In this document: one piece after another, positions 43,387 through 51,751 of the stretch
Layout of the letters: every line of letters begins with the position of its first letter
Numbering within the stretch: the stretch's first letter is position 1
DNA from: Leisingera aquimarina DSM 24565
Lineage (GTDB): Bacteria; Pseudomonadota; Alphaproteobacteria; Rhodobacterales; Rhodobacteraceae
Reading direction: 5' to 3'
DNA: 64,000 bases
Assembly (NCBI RefSeq): GCF_000473165.1
Contig: NZ_KI421504.1
Location: forward strand, 4,155,656-4,219,655
The notes under the pieces: generated by a model
Seen by the model: only the letters and a program-made list of their open reading frames with translations
Told to the model about the DNA's origin: nothing
The model's database searches: none
Translations under genes and position numbers: made by a program

Positions 43387-44301
43387 ATGCGCTGGACACT
43401 GTTTCTGATCTTCCTGGGGCTGGCCTGGGGAGCAACCATACCACTAAACAAGCTCGCCGTGGCGGGCGGGCATTCCACTGCTGCCCTGGTCTTTTGGCAG
43501 CAGCTGGCCGGGTTTGCCCTGCTGCTGGCCTGGCAGTCTTTCCGGCGGCTGAAAGGGCAGCGCAGAGGAGCCAGATCTCAATGGGGTCTCTATTTCATTG
43601 TTGCGTCGCTGGGTACGCTGCTGCCGCACGGGCTGAGCTTTGCGGCCGTCAGCATGGTGCAGGCGAACATGATGTCCATCGGCATCGCCGTCACCCCGAT
43701 GGCAGCCTACCTGATCGCCCTCGGCCTGGACCGGGAAACGCTCAGTCTCCGGCGCGGCTCCGGTCTGCTCCTAGGTGCCACGTCGATCCTCCTGCTGCTG
43801 GGCATTTCGCTCACGCTGCTGGGCCAGCAGGCAGCCTGGGGCATAGCCATCGCCTTGCTGCCCGGGCTGTGCTACGCGGCCGAGAGCAACGTGATTGCCG
43901 CCCGCACTCGCGACCGCTTCGACCCTGTCGAAACGCTGCTCTATGCGTCCGGCCTGTCTTGCCTTCTTGCTCTGCCCCTGGTCCTTGGCATCGGCACCGA
44001 TCCGCTGGCCCTTGCCACCCTCTCGCTGTCCTTTACAGCACTCATACTCTCCGGCCTGCTGCATGTTCTGTGCTACGCAGCTTATTTCGCAATCCTCGCC
44101 CGGACCGGCGCGGTCTTTGCCAGTCAGGTGGCCTATTTCGTGACAATTGGCGGTTTCTTGTCCGGAACTCTGTTCCTGAACGAGACAGCGCCGCCCGCCC
44201 TGATTGTTTCCTTAGGACTGATGGTGTTGGGGGTCGGGTTGGTGCAGCCTCGGTCACAGCAGAGACAAGGGTTGGATATCGCCGATAGTTTCAACCGTTA
44301 A
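43387..44301 (+). CDS. EamA/DMT-family transporter
   Basis: 304-residue inner-membrane protein with about ten predicted helices in two EamA repeats (residues ~5-135 and 150-290). The first begins MRWTLFLIFLGLAWGATIPLNKLAV. The ATG at 43387 has AGGAA 8 nt upstream; the longer ORF start at 43357 overlaps the TetR stop. It probably exports a small metabolite under the adjacent TetR regulator. Confidence 0.85.
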   Translation: MRWTLFLIFLGLAWGATIPLNKLAVAGGHSTAALVFWQQLAGFALLLAWQSFRRLKGQRRGARSQWGLYFIVASLGTLLPHGLSFAAVSMVQANMMSIGIAVTPMAAYLIALGLDRETLSLRRGSGLLLGATSILLLLGISLTLLGQQAAWGIAIALLPGLCYAAESNVIAARTRDRFDPVETLLYASGLSCLLALPLVLGIGTDPLALATLSLSFTALILSGLLHVLCYAAYFAILARTGAVFASQVAYFVTIGGFLSGTLFLNETAPPALIVSLGLMVLGVGLVQPRSQQRQGLDIADSFNR

Positions 44302-44486
44302 GGTCAGGATGCATTGATTTCCGATTTGCCGTGTGATGATTCGCCGTGTGATTCAGAGCTCGAAAACGAGCGGTGTACATGTCTGATCTTTTCTGGCTGG
44401 GCGACGCGCAGATGGCGCGTCTTGAACCCTTCTTTCCCAGGTCCCCCGGCAAGCCTCGCGTCGATGACCGGCGCGTTTTGAGCGGG

Positions 44487-44535
44487 AGTGAGGAGGATCA
44501 GAAAACGATCCAGTGAATCGTTTTCCCGACGAACC
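44487..44535. repeat. Inserted palindrome element, type C
   Basis: About 49 nt replacing a short expected segment between LSG and FINRN of the IS5 transposase. Its core is a hairpin, GAAAACGAT...ATCGTTTTC at 44501-44525. It shifts the frame. Confidence 0.6.
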
Positions 44536-44789
44536 TTCATCAACCGCAATGGATTGCGCTGGCGGGACGCTCCTGCTGAATACGGTCCGCACAGTGAGGC
44601 GGGACCGTCGCCCCAGCGGGGCGGCGTCAGCCCGGTGAACGCTTTACAGCCGGTGGAAGCGCTGGAGCGAGAATGGCATCTTCGCTCGAATGATGGCCGG
44701 GCCGGCCTCCGGTCACAGGGAAGAGAAGACTGTGATGATCCCCTCTCATCGAAACTGCGTTTCGACTGCCGGGCAGTGGACGCCTGATC

Positions 44790-44829
44790 CCTTGCCCGGC
44801 AGGGCATTGCGCAGCAATGTCCCGAGAGG
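44790..44829. repeat. Inserted palindrome element, type A (copy 1)
   Basis: Clean 40-nt insertion between the codons for RLI and GRTKGG of the IS5 transposase. Core: CATTGCGCAGCAATG at 44806-44820, flanked by CCGGCAGGG and TCCCGAGAGGG. A second copy lies at 51140. Confidence 0.7.
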
Positions 44830-45048
44830 GGCCGGACCAAAGGCGGCATGAACACGAAGCTGCATGCCATCTGCGACCGCCAGGGCCGGCCGCTCAGCCT
44901 GTTTATCACCGCCGGGCCCCTTCTCGGCGATGCAAACATCGCCTGTCAGGCGGCGGGTCAGCGACGACATCGGCGCGCGGGCGCTGCTAAGCAGCTTGCC
45001 AAAAGCCGGTTGGCTGCTTGGGGACCGTGGCTATGAACCGCCCCGGGT

Positions 45049-45315
45049 TTGCCGGAGGCGGTTCAAACCCTTACAGACGAAGGTGTGGCTGGCAGAGCGA
45101 GCGATGAGCTTCACGAGCTGCTGGATCGGGTTGTGGTTTCATACGATCATGATGCCAAGAACCACATCCTGGACATGCAGGGCAATTTGATCGCCATGCC
45201 TAAAAAAGCAAAACCCGCCGAAGAGGCGGGCATTGGCGATGCGGAAAGTTCGCTAAAGTTGGTTGCGGGAGCAGGCAACCGCCGTTTCCTACCGCAGTTG
45301 GTTACCGCTGTATGA
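45049..45315 (+). pseudogene. Possible serine recombinase C-terminal fragment
   Basis: The frame reads PEAVQTLTDEGV, then LHELLDRVVVSYDHDAKNHILDMQGNLIAM and SLKLVAGAGNRRFLPQL. This resembles the C-terminal end of large serine recombinases (L..RIVL.......v.l.G.la.i). The N-terminus is absent; joined to the IS5 remnant. Confidence 0.4.
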
Positions 45316-45783
45316 ACGGCACAAATGGGCGCAAAGCTGAAGGCAGATTGCGAAAATGCCGGACAGCGTTTTATACTAGCACGTCCCGCTGAGTGTTTTT
45401 AACCTGTAGAATGAAAAAAGCATTCCTGCCGATACCGCCTCGAACTTGAGAAGCAGTTTGAATCCGATCCACCAGGTGCCGGGACTGAATACCTAGACAT
45501 TGGTGCTCGCTTGTTTTGAGAAATTTCGACTGTCAGATGCACTAGGGGTGCATTTAGTTACCCTTGATCTGTGACCCAAAGGCTGGCAGATGGATTTGGT
45601 ATCCGCCGGGACCTTGAACTGCGGCCGGATTGCTGTGCCGTGTTTCATATCTGTCCGGGAGCGCGCATTTGCGCGAGATTTCAGGCGCTCACGGCGGCCG
45701 CCTGCTCGGCCGCCGGTCGGAGTAGTTGCGGAGGATCCAGGCAATCATTTCTCCTTTTCCAAAGATACGCCTTGCGAAATGGT
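45316..45783. other. Gene-free stretch
   Basis: 468 nt with no recognised gene or repeat; short ORFs lack family features. Confidence 0.4.
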
Positions 45784-46065
45784 TCAACGCCGCTTGCCCG
45801 AGAAAGCCCCCTGAACAATCCTGTCGATAGTGATTGCGCAGAAAAGGATGGCAAAGCCGCCTAGAATGCCTGGGCCCTTGGCCGCATGCTGCAGTGCCTC
45901 AAGGATTGATTTGCGGAGCCCGCCTCCACCAATCAGCGAGATCATCACAACCATAGACAGACACATAAGGATCGTCTGGTTAACGCCCGCCATTATAGAT
46001 GGCAGAGCCAACGGCACTTCTACATCCTTCAACATTTGTGCTTTGCTTGCCCCATATCGGCGCAA
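45784..46065 (-). pseudogene. Glycine betaine/proline ABC permease fragment (ProW/OpuAB-type)
   Basis: C-terminal fragment of the permease subunit. It reads YGASKAQMLKDVEVPLALPSIMAGVNQTI, then MVVMISLIGGGGLRKSILEALQHAAKGPGILGGFAILFCAITIDRIVQG. The first membrane segments are missing; the reading upstream of about 46065 is unrelated. GLGK-type patch is altered to GGLRK. The binding protein and ATPase are not in the window, so this is a leftover of an osmolyte transport operon. Confidence 0.8.
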
Positions 46066-46376
46066 AGCACCGGTCACGATAGTGAGTTTGGCCGGGAGCA
46101 GCACTCTATGAGGCAGTGAAATACTGGATCGCAGAACTGAAAGCCTGCCTTGGTCGATTGCCATCGACAGTCGCCTCTCAGGGGTTTTGAAGGCGGTCGC
46201 AAGCCAGGATCATAGCGCGGCGTGCGAATCACAATTTCGCAGCAGAACGGTGCAGGAGGGACAATACATGAGACTGTGCCTCGCCGCCGGTCGCGGCGGT
46301 ACAGGCGTTGACGCGGCAGGATCTGGGCATTGCCAACAACCAGCGGATTGAAGCACCTGCCGCTTGTTCGCACGGG
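46066..46376. other. Gene-free stretch
   Basis: 311 nt with no recognisable gene. The reading fused to the ABC permease fragment here does not resemble a permease. Confidence 0.4.
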
Positions 46377-47051
46377 TCAATTCTGGTTGCCCAACAGGGA
46401 CAGTATCTCGAGGTATTGACGGTCTTCTGCATGGTCACGCGGAGTGGCACCGTCACGGTCTCCGATTGTTTGATCTGCACCCGCCGCGACTAAAAGCTCG
46501 ACCACGGCCTGGTGATCCGGGCCACCGTCCCCCAGGATCACCGCCTCGATCAGCGCGGTCCAGCCGAGGTTGTTGACATGATCGAGCGGCGCCCCGGCGT
46601 TGATTAGACGGCGCACCACCTCGACATAGCCCAGATGCGCGGCGGCGATCAAGGCGGTGCCGTCATACGGGCTGGTAGTCAGGCCGGGGTGGTTGCCCAG
46701 TTCGATGGCCAGCGACATCAATTCGGGGTCGTCGGCCACGGCGGCGATGGTGACTACGTCATAGGCCTGCCCTTCGAGTGCGTTGAGATCCGCCCCGGCC
46801 TTGGCCAAGGCGCGCAGGGTGGCGTCCTGCGAGGCGAAGGCAGCCACGTGGGCGGGGGTGCGGCCACGCCGGTCGCGTGCATTGAGATCGGCGCCGCCAG
46901 CGGCGAGGCGGTCAATCCCGGCGACATCGCCGGTCTGGGCTGCGCGGTGCAGCCCGTCGTAAGCGGCAATTTCCGCGGCCGAGGGTGCGGTTTGGGCCAA
47001 GGCGGGCGACGCGAGGGTCAGAATGGCGGAAAACAGGAGGAATTTGAGCAT
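46377..47051 (-). CDS. Secreted ankyrin-repeat protein
   Basis: 224-residue protein with a Sec signal peptide (MLKFLLFSAILTLASPALA, cleavage near residue 19) and about five ankyrin repeats, e.g. RDRRGRTPAHVAAFASQDATLRALAKAGAD and NLGWTALIEAVILGDGG. Likely periplasmic. It lies downstream of the HbpS-like gene and may be in the same operon; periplasmic ankyrin proteins are linked to peroxide/catalase function in some bacteria. Confidence 0.85.
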   Translation of the reverse strand: MLKFLLFSAILTLASPALAQTAPSAAEIAAYDGLHRAAQTGDVAGIDRLAAGGADLNARDRRGRTPAHVAAFASQDATLRALAKAGADLNALEGQAYDVVTIAAVADDPELMSLAIELGNHPGLTTSPYDGTALIAAAHLGYVEVVRRLINAGAPLDHVNNLGWTALIEAVILGDGGPDHQAVVELLVAAGADQTIGDRDGATPRDHAEDRQYLEILSLLGNQN

Positions 47052-47107
47052 TTAATGTCTCCGATGTGGATAGGCAGTCCGAAGGGATGACCGGCCGCCC
47101 GACGGGA

Positions 47108-47587
47108 TCATTTTGCGCCGATGGCATCAAGCCCGGCGCGGGCGCAGGCCTCGTCCAGGTGGCCTCCGGGGGCGCCGCCGACACCGATGCCGCCGACCAG
47201 CGCGCCACCAATCCTGATCGGCAGGCCGCCGCCTTGGATCACCATGCGGCGGTCCATGTAGCGCAGGCCGTCATGTTGCGGGTTTTCACCGATGAAATTG
47301 GCCAGACCGGCGGTGTCGCGGCCCATCGAGGCCGAGGTGAAAGCCTTGCCCTGGGCGCTGCCTACGGTGTGCGGCCCGGAATTGTCGGCTTTCAAATGCA
47401 CCTTGGTTGCACCGTCACGGGCGACGATGGCGACGCTGACATTGTAGCCGTCAGCGGCACAGGCCCCAAGCGCGGCCTGGGCGGCCTTGGTGGCCATGTC
47501 GAGCGGCAGATAGGCGGCAGTGGGTAGCTCTTGCGCGGCCAGGGTGGCGGGGGCCAGAAGGGAGGCGAGGATCAGTTTGCGGATCAT
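47108..47587 (-). CDS. HbpS/GlcG-like secreted heme-binding protein (DUF336)
   Basis: 159-residue protein with a signal peptide (MIRKLILASLLAPATLAA) followed by a DUF336/GlcG-like domain: LDMATKAAQAALGACAADGYNVSVAIVARDGA, then QGKAFTSASMGRDT and GGLPIRIGGALVGGIGVGGAPGGHLDEACARAG. HbpS of Streptomyces is an extracellular heme-binding sensor partner. The ATG at 47587 is chosen over the TTG six codons earlier because the signal peptide starts there. It is encoded directly downstream of a two-component system. Confidence 0.82.
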   Translation of the reverse strand: MIRKLILASLLAPATLAAQELPTAAYLPLDMATKAAQAALGACAADGYNVSVAIVARDGATKVHLKADNSGPHTVGSAQGKAFTSASMGRDTAGLANFIGENPQHDGLRYMDRRMVIQGGGLPIRIGGALVGGIGVGGAPGGHLDEACARAGLDAIGAK

Positions 47588-47677
47588 GGCGTGTCTCTTT
47601 GTCAAAATCGATTTAGAGAGACTATGGCGCGAAGGGCCGGCGCGGTATTCGTAGACCTTGCACGCATCTCCGTAGTT

Positions 47678-48286
47678 CTACGGACTGTCGCGGCCTTCGA
47701 GCCATATACGGGTCAGTTCGGCCTGCGAGGTGGTGCCCAGCTTGGCGCAAATCGCGGCACGGTGGCTTTCGATGGTGCGCGGCGACAGGCCGAGGCCCTC
47801 AGCGATCTGTTTCGATGTGAAGCCCTCGGCGATGCGGTCAAGCACCTGTGCCTCGCGCGGGGTAAGCGATTGCAAGAGGCTGCGCGCCTCAGCCTTTTCA
47901 GCCTCCGCCAGCAGGCGCCGTTCCAGGATTTCATTGCCTTTCTGAATGGCGTCGATCAGGTCCTGTTCATCGATGGGTTTCGACAGAAAATCGACTGCGC
48001 CGTTGCGAAAAGCCTGCCGGCAGGCTTCGATATCGCCGTGGCCGGAGACGACGACAGTTGGCCAGCCGATGTTCCGTTCTGCCAGCTTTTCCTGAAGCTT
48101 CAGACCCGAGATCAGCGGCATCCGAATGTCGAAGATCAAGCAACCGGGGGCAAGCCCGTCGAGCCGCGCCAGAAATGCCTGAGGATCGGCAAAGGGCGTT
48201 ACGTCCACGCCGACGGTCGACAGCAGCAGGGTCAGCGCATCGCGCACTGCCTCGTCATCGTCGACCAGATAAACCGGATGTGTCAT
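47678..48286 (-). CDS. LuxR/FixJ-type response regulator
   Basis: 202-residue response regulator. The receiver domain (residues 1-120) has DDDEAV, a phospho-accepting Asp in CLIFDIRMPLISG (about residue 54), VVSGHGD and the Lys in FLSKPID. The C-terminal LuxR helix-turn-helix is LTPREAQVLDRIAEGFTSKQIAEGLGLSPRTIESHRAAI. Its first codon overlaps the upstream kinase stop (ATGA). Its regulon is unknown; the downstream secreted genes are good candidates. Confidence 0.92.
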   Translation of the reverse strand: MTHPVYLVDDDEAVRDALTLLLSTVGVDVTPFADPQAFLARLDGLAPGCLIFDIRMPLISGLKLQEKLAERNIGWPTVVVSGHGDIEACRQAFRNGAVDFLSKPIDEQDLIDAIQKGNEILERRLLAEAEKAEARSLLQSLTPREAQVLDRIAEGFTSKQIAEGLGLSPRTIESHRAAICAKLGTTSQAELTRIWLEGRDSP

Positions 48287-49821
48287 TGCGCGGCCTCCGC
48301 AATGGGAGCCGTCAACGGCAGGTCGATCCGGAAGACCGCTCCGGGGTTGCCTCCGCCATAGGAAATCGTGCCGCCCGCGCGTTCGATCAGGCGCTGGCTA
48401 AGCGCCAGCCCCAACCCGGTGCCTTCGGCGCGGGTTGTCATGAAGGGCATGAACAGCTGGGGCACCATGCCGGCCGCGACGCCGGGGCCGTTGTCGGCAA
48501 TATCGAGGGTAGCAGTATCACCGCTGCTGCGCAGCGTGATCTTGACGCGTGCCTGGGGCGTACCCTCAAGCGCCTCGAGTGCATTACGCAAGACGTTGTG
48601 GATCACCTGTTCGATTTCCACCTGATTCACTGTCACCGTGACTGGGTGGTTTGTTGGGGCGGCCTCGAGGGTGACACCCCGGCGGTGCGCCTCGGCCGAC
48701 AATAGCGCGCGGACATTGGCGATTGCATCGCGCAGGTCAATCGGTGCGGTGCCGGCGCGCTGCGGACGCGACCAGTTGCGCAGCCGTTCCAGGATCGTCG
48801 AGGCGCGCCGGGCTTGGGCGATGGTGCCATCGAGCGCCGAGGCCACGGCATCGCTGTCGCCTCGCGCCAACAGGCGCTTGCCGGCCTGGGCCTGGGCCAG
48901 GATCGCGGTCAGGGGTTGGGTCAGTTCATGCGCCATGCCACTGGCCATTTCTCCCATCGCGTTGACCCGCGCAGCATGGCTGAGCTGGGCTTCCATCCGG
49001 CTGAGGCTGGCCTGTTGTTCGGCCGCGCGCACCCGGCGGCGTTGCCGGGATGCAGCGGTGACTGCAGCATAGAGAAGCCCGGTCAGCAACAGCACAAGCG
49101 CGACCTGCGCGGGCGGCAGGAGATCGGCCGGGCGCGTCCGCATTGCAGTTTCCAAAAGCAGGGGTTGCGAGCCGCTTCCAAGAGATTTTGCGAACCGCGC
49201 CGCGCTCATACCCGAGGATTGGACCAGCACCGTGCCATCCGGCAGGGACACCCGGAAGCTGGCCTTGTCCTGCGCCCAAAACGCGGCGTTGCTGTCGAAC
49301 AGTTGGGCGGCATCGACGCTGAGCGCCAGGGCATAGAGTGCCTGATCCGAGTTCGGGCTGCGTTTGATCAGCAGGTAATGCTGCGTTTTTTCCGGGTGCG
49401 GCAACATCACCGGGACACCGGTGGAGCGCGCGGCGGCAGCGCGGATTTGCTCGGCGGTGTCGGCCGAAATGACCATCGCACCGACGATGTCCCGAGCGGG
49501 ATCCAACGGCACAAGCTGCACGTCGCCGATCCGCGGGTAGAACCTTGAAATTGTTGCTGCGACGTCGAGGAAAAGATCGTTGCGCTGTCCCGCGCCGGCT
49601 ACGGCAATGGCCGACAAAGCCGTCAGGTGTGCATCGTGTTGACCAGCCCGTTGCGAGGCAAGCCGTTGAAGTGTGGCGCTTTCGCTGTCGAGCCGGGCGG
49701 AATGAAGCCAAAACTGTATCACCGCGAGGCCTGCCAGCCCCATAACCCCCGCCATCAGAGTGGACAAAGCCCGCCGCGTTGCCTTGCTCCCGAAGAGTGA
49801 TATCATCTGCGTTGTGCTCAT
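48283..49821 (-). CDS. Sensor histidine kinase with periplasmic sensor domain
   Basis: 512-residue histidine kinase. Residues ~17-39 form a first membrane helix, an extracytoplasmic domain follows, and a second helix lies at ~230-255. A coiled-coil linker leads to the HisKA motif (MAHELTQPLTA, His near 290), then the N box (EQVIHNVLRNALEAL), DIADNGPGV and GTGLGLALS of the HATPase. It resembles FixL/DctB-type kinases in the transmitter region. It is coupled to the response regulator by a 4-nt overlap. The secreted HbpS-like protein downstream may be its sensory partner, by analogy. Confidence 0.92.
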   Translation of the reverse strand: MSTTQMISLFGSKATRRALSTLMAGVMGLAGLAVIQFWLHSARLDSESATLQRLASQRAGQHDAHLTALSAIAVAGAGQRNDLFLDVAATISRFYPRIGDVQLVPLDPARDIVGAMVISADTAEQIRAAAARSTGVPVMLPHPEKTQHYLLIKRSPNSDQALYALALSVDAAQLFDSNAAFWAQDKASFRVSLPDGTVLVQSSGMSAARFAKSLGSGSQPLLLETAMRTRPADLLPPAQVALVLLLTGLLYAAVTAASRQRRRVRAAEQQASLSRMEAQLSHAARVNAMGEMASGMAHELTQPLTAILAQAQAGKRLLARGDSDAVASALDGTIAQARRASTILERLRNWSRPQRAGTAPIDLRDAIANVRALLSAEAHRRGVTLEAAPTNHPVTVTVNQVEIEQVIHNVLRNALEALEGTPQARVKITLRSSGDTATLDIADNGPGVAAGMVPQLFMPFMTTRAEGTGLGLALSQRLIERAGGTISYGGGNPGAVFRIDLPLTAPIAEAAQ

Positions 49822-50426
49822 TGGGCAAGGCTAACATGGCGCGCTTGAACTCCAAGGCTATAAGCTCATACCAGAATGCCGACTGCTTCTGAGCACTGTC
49901 GGCGGTCACTGCGGCATTTCTGCTCCAACACGAGGATTTAGCCCGCGGCAACCATGGGAATATTTCTGGACTACCCCGTAACCGTCCTCTACCAGAGCAA
50001 ATGACAACTCTGCCACTTTACGACACCGTCTAATCCGGCTGCGTCGGTGCAATCCACCCGCGATCAATGACGGCAAAGCTGCAGGTTTCTCGGACGCCAC
50101 GCGCGACGTTTGAGTGATGCGCGGCCTTGCCTGGCGTCGGAGAAGCGCGCAAGCGGGAAATCGCAGTGCTGGAATTGGGCAGGCCAGCTGGCTCCATGGG
50201 GGTTTGAAGCGGTTGATTGCCTTGGTTCTTGTTCTGCAGGTTGGGCCAACTGCGCTCGTTGCAGGCAGCTTCGGCACGGATTTTGTGAGCTTTGAGGGGC
50301 ATGCGCCGCCTCTCGCGGGGCTCGGCAACCTTCGCACCTCTCCTATCCGGGCTGCAGGCATGCCGGATTGGCCGCAAGCGGTATCGTGAACAGCGGCAAT
50401 TGGACTTCCGGTCTTTGGCGCGCATG
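49822..50426. other. Gene-free stretch
   Basis: 605 nt between the kinase and the IS91 remnant. Minus-strand ORFs in it have no family match that I can see. It may be IS flank or degraded sequence. Confidence 0.4.
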
Positions 50427-51139
50427 TCATGCGGCAGCCCTCGCTGTTCCTGGCGGCGCCCTGGGGCGTCGTTCTGGCGTGATGGTTTCGGCGATGATCA
50501 ACCGCCCGCCGCAGCAGGGGCATGGCAGCGCGAGGACCTGGGCAAGTGCATCGGCGTCACCGGCCGTGCCATCGTGCGCGAGACCCGGATCTGACTGCCC
50601 GGCCCCGAGCCGTTCCCGGATCCTGGCGATATTGGCGGCACGGTTGCCATTCCCGAAGAAGCCGTAGTGGCGGATGCGATGCCGCCCCTTGGGCAGGACA
50701 TGGATCAGGAACCGGCGGATGAACTCGCCGGCCTTCAGGGTCATGCTGGTTTGCCGCCCGGGGCCGTGGACGCGGTAATCCTTGACGCGGAAGGTGAGGC
50801 CCCGGCCGTCCATGCGGATCAGGCGGCTGTTGGAGATCGCGGCACGGTGGGTGTAGCGCGACAGGTATGCCAGCCCTGCCCTGGGTCCGGCGAAGGGTTC
50901 CTTGGCATACAGGACCCAATCGATCCTGCGCAGCGGTTGCAGAAACGCGTCGAAGGCTGCGCGATCCACAAGCCCGGCATGATCGCCGAAGAAGTGCAGC
51001 TTCCCGGCTTTGTGCAGCCCGGCCAGCCCGTCCAGGATGAGGCGGCGGTACAGGCGTGACAGCACCCGGACGGAGAGGAAGAAGTTCCCGCGGCAGGCGA
51101 TCCAACCGGTGCCATCCGCAGACAGGCCGCCGTCCCACT

Positions 51140-51177
51140 GCCTGGCAGGCGATTGCGCAGCAATCTGCCGAGAGGGG
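51140..51177. repeat. Inserted palindrome element, type A (copy 2)
   Basis: Second copy of the type A element, inside the IS91 transposase just after HVHMIVP. Core GATTGCGCAGCAATC at 51151-51165, flanked by CCTGGCAGG and TGCCGAGAGGG. The change from C...G to G...C at the ends of the core, relative to the first copy, preserves pairing. Confidence 0.7.
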
Positions 51178-51223
51178 GGGGCACGATCATGTGGACATGC
51201 GGGTGGTGCGTCATCGCCGAGCC

Positions 51224-51252
51224 CGTCGTGTCGAAGACGCGCTTCCGGCACG
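51224..51252. repeat. Inserted element, type B (copy 1)
   Basis: 29 nt inside the IS91 transposase near TSVLHT/GSAMTHHPH. Its core is GTGTCGAAGACGCG followed by CTTCCGGCAC. It adds codons without shifting the frame. The second copy lies at 52091 in the integrase gene. Confidence 0.65.
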
Positions 51253-51751
51253 ATGTGTGCAGGACGGATGTGAGGCCGGCCCGGGCGCCAAGGTGCTTGG
51301 GGCCGGCGGCGATCCGGATCACCGTGTCCGCGCTTGATCGCATCAGCAGATTGCAGATCTCCCGCGTTCGCCAATGTCTCTCGGACCATTGGCGTTCCAT
51401 TGGCTCACTCTGCCGGGCGATGCCGGCGATTGGCTTCGGCAGCGCGAAGACCAGGTGGAAATACCGCACGGGCAGCAGCTCGGCCTCGCGCGCCGCCAGC
51501 CAGGCCTTGGCCGCACCCGCCTGGCATTTGGGACAGTGCCTGTTCCGGCACGAATTGTAGGCGATGTGTTTATGCCCGCAGTCTTCACATCGCGCGGCAT
51601 GACCGCCAAGCGCCACCGTGCGGCAGCGCTCGATGGCGTTCATCACCTTCAACTGATCGAGGCTGATATGGCCCGCATTGGCCGCCCGCCAGGCAGCACC
51701 ATGCATGCGGAAGATATCCGCGACGTCCAAATGTGATGGGGGCAAGGCGCG

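Larger units (their letters stand above)
44379..45042 (+). pseudogene. IS5-family transposase remnant with palindrome insertions
   Basis: The reading MSDLFWLGDAQMARLEPFFPRSPGKPRVDDRRVLSG marks the N-terminus of an IS5/ISL2-type transposase. Segments FINRNGLRWRDAPAEYGPH, RWKRWSENGIFARMMAG, RTKGGMNTKLHAICD and LLGDRGY follow, in shifting frames. Foreign insertions split the gene at 44487-44535 and 44790-44829. After 45042 the sequence passes into a serine-recombinase-like fragment. A short direct repeat (GCCGTGTGAT, twice) near 44327-44350 may be the left IS end. Confidence 0.8.
50427..51745 (-). pseudogene. IS91-family transposase, split by insertions
   Basis: N-terminal part (MPPSHLDVADIFRMHGAAWRAAN...RCEDCGHKHIAYNSCRNRHCPKCQ, with zinc-finger cysteines) reads to HPHVHMIVP, then the frame is disturbed by a 40-nt-type insert at about 51140-51177. 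The downstream half resumes at LSADGTGWIACRGNFFLSVRVLSRLYRRL (about 51130) and ends with CPCCGGRLIIAETITPERR at about 50427. A second insert (51224-51252) adds in-frame codons near the middle. The Y2-type rolling-circle transposase is thus not continuous. Confidence 0.82.

Noticed and set aside
45036-45063. Hairpin AACCGCC...GGCGGTT as a further inserted palindrome
   Set aside because: The IS5 reading does not resume after it, so insertion cannot be distinguished from a simple junction.
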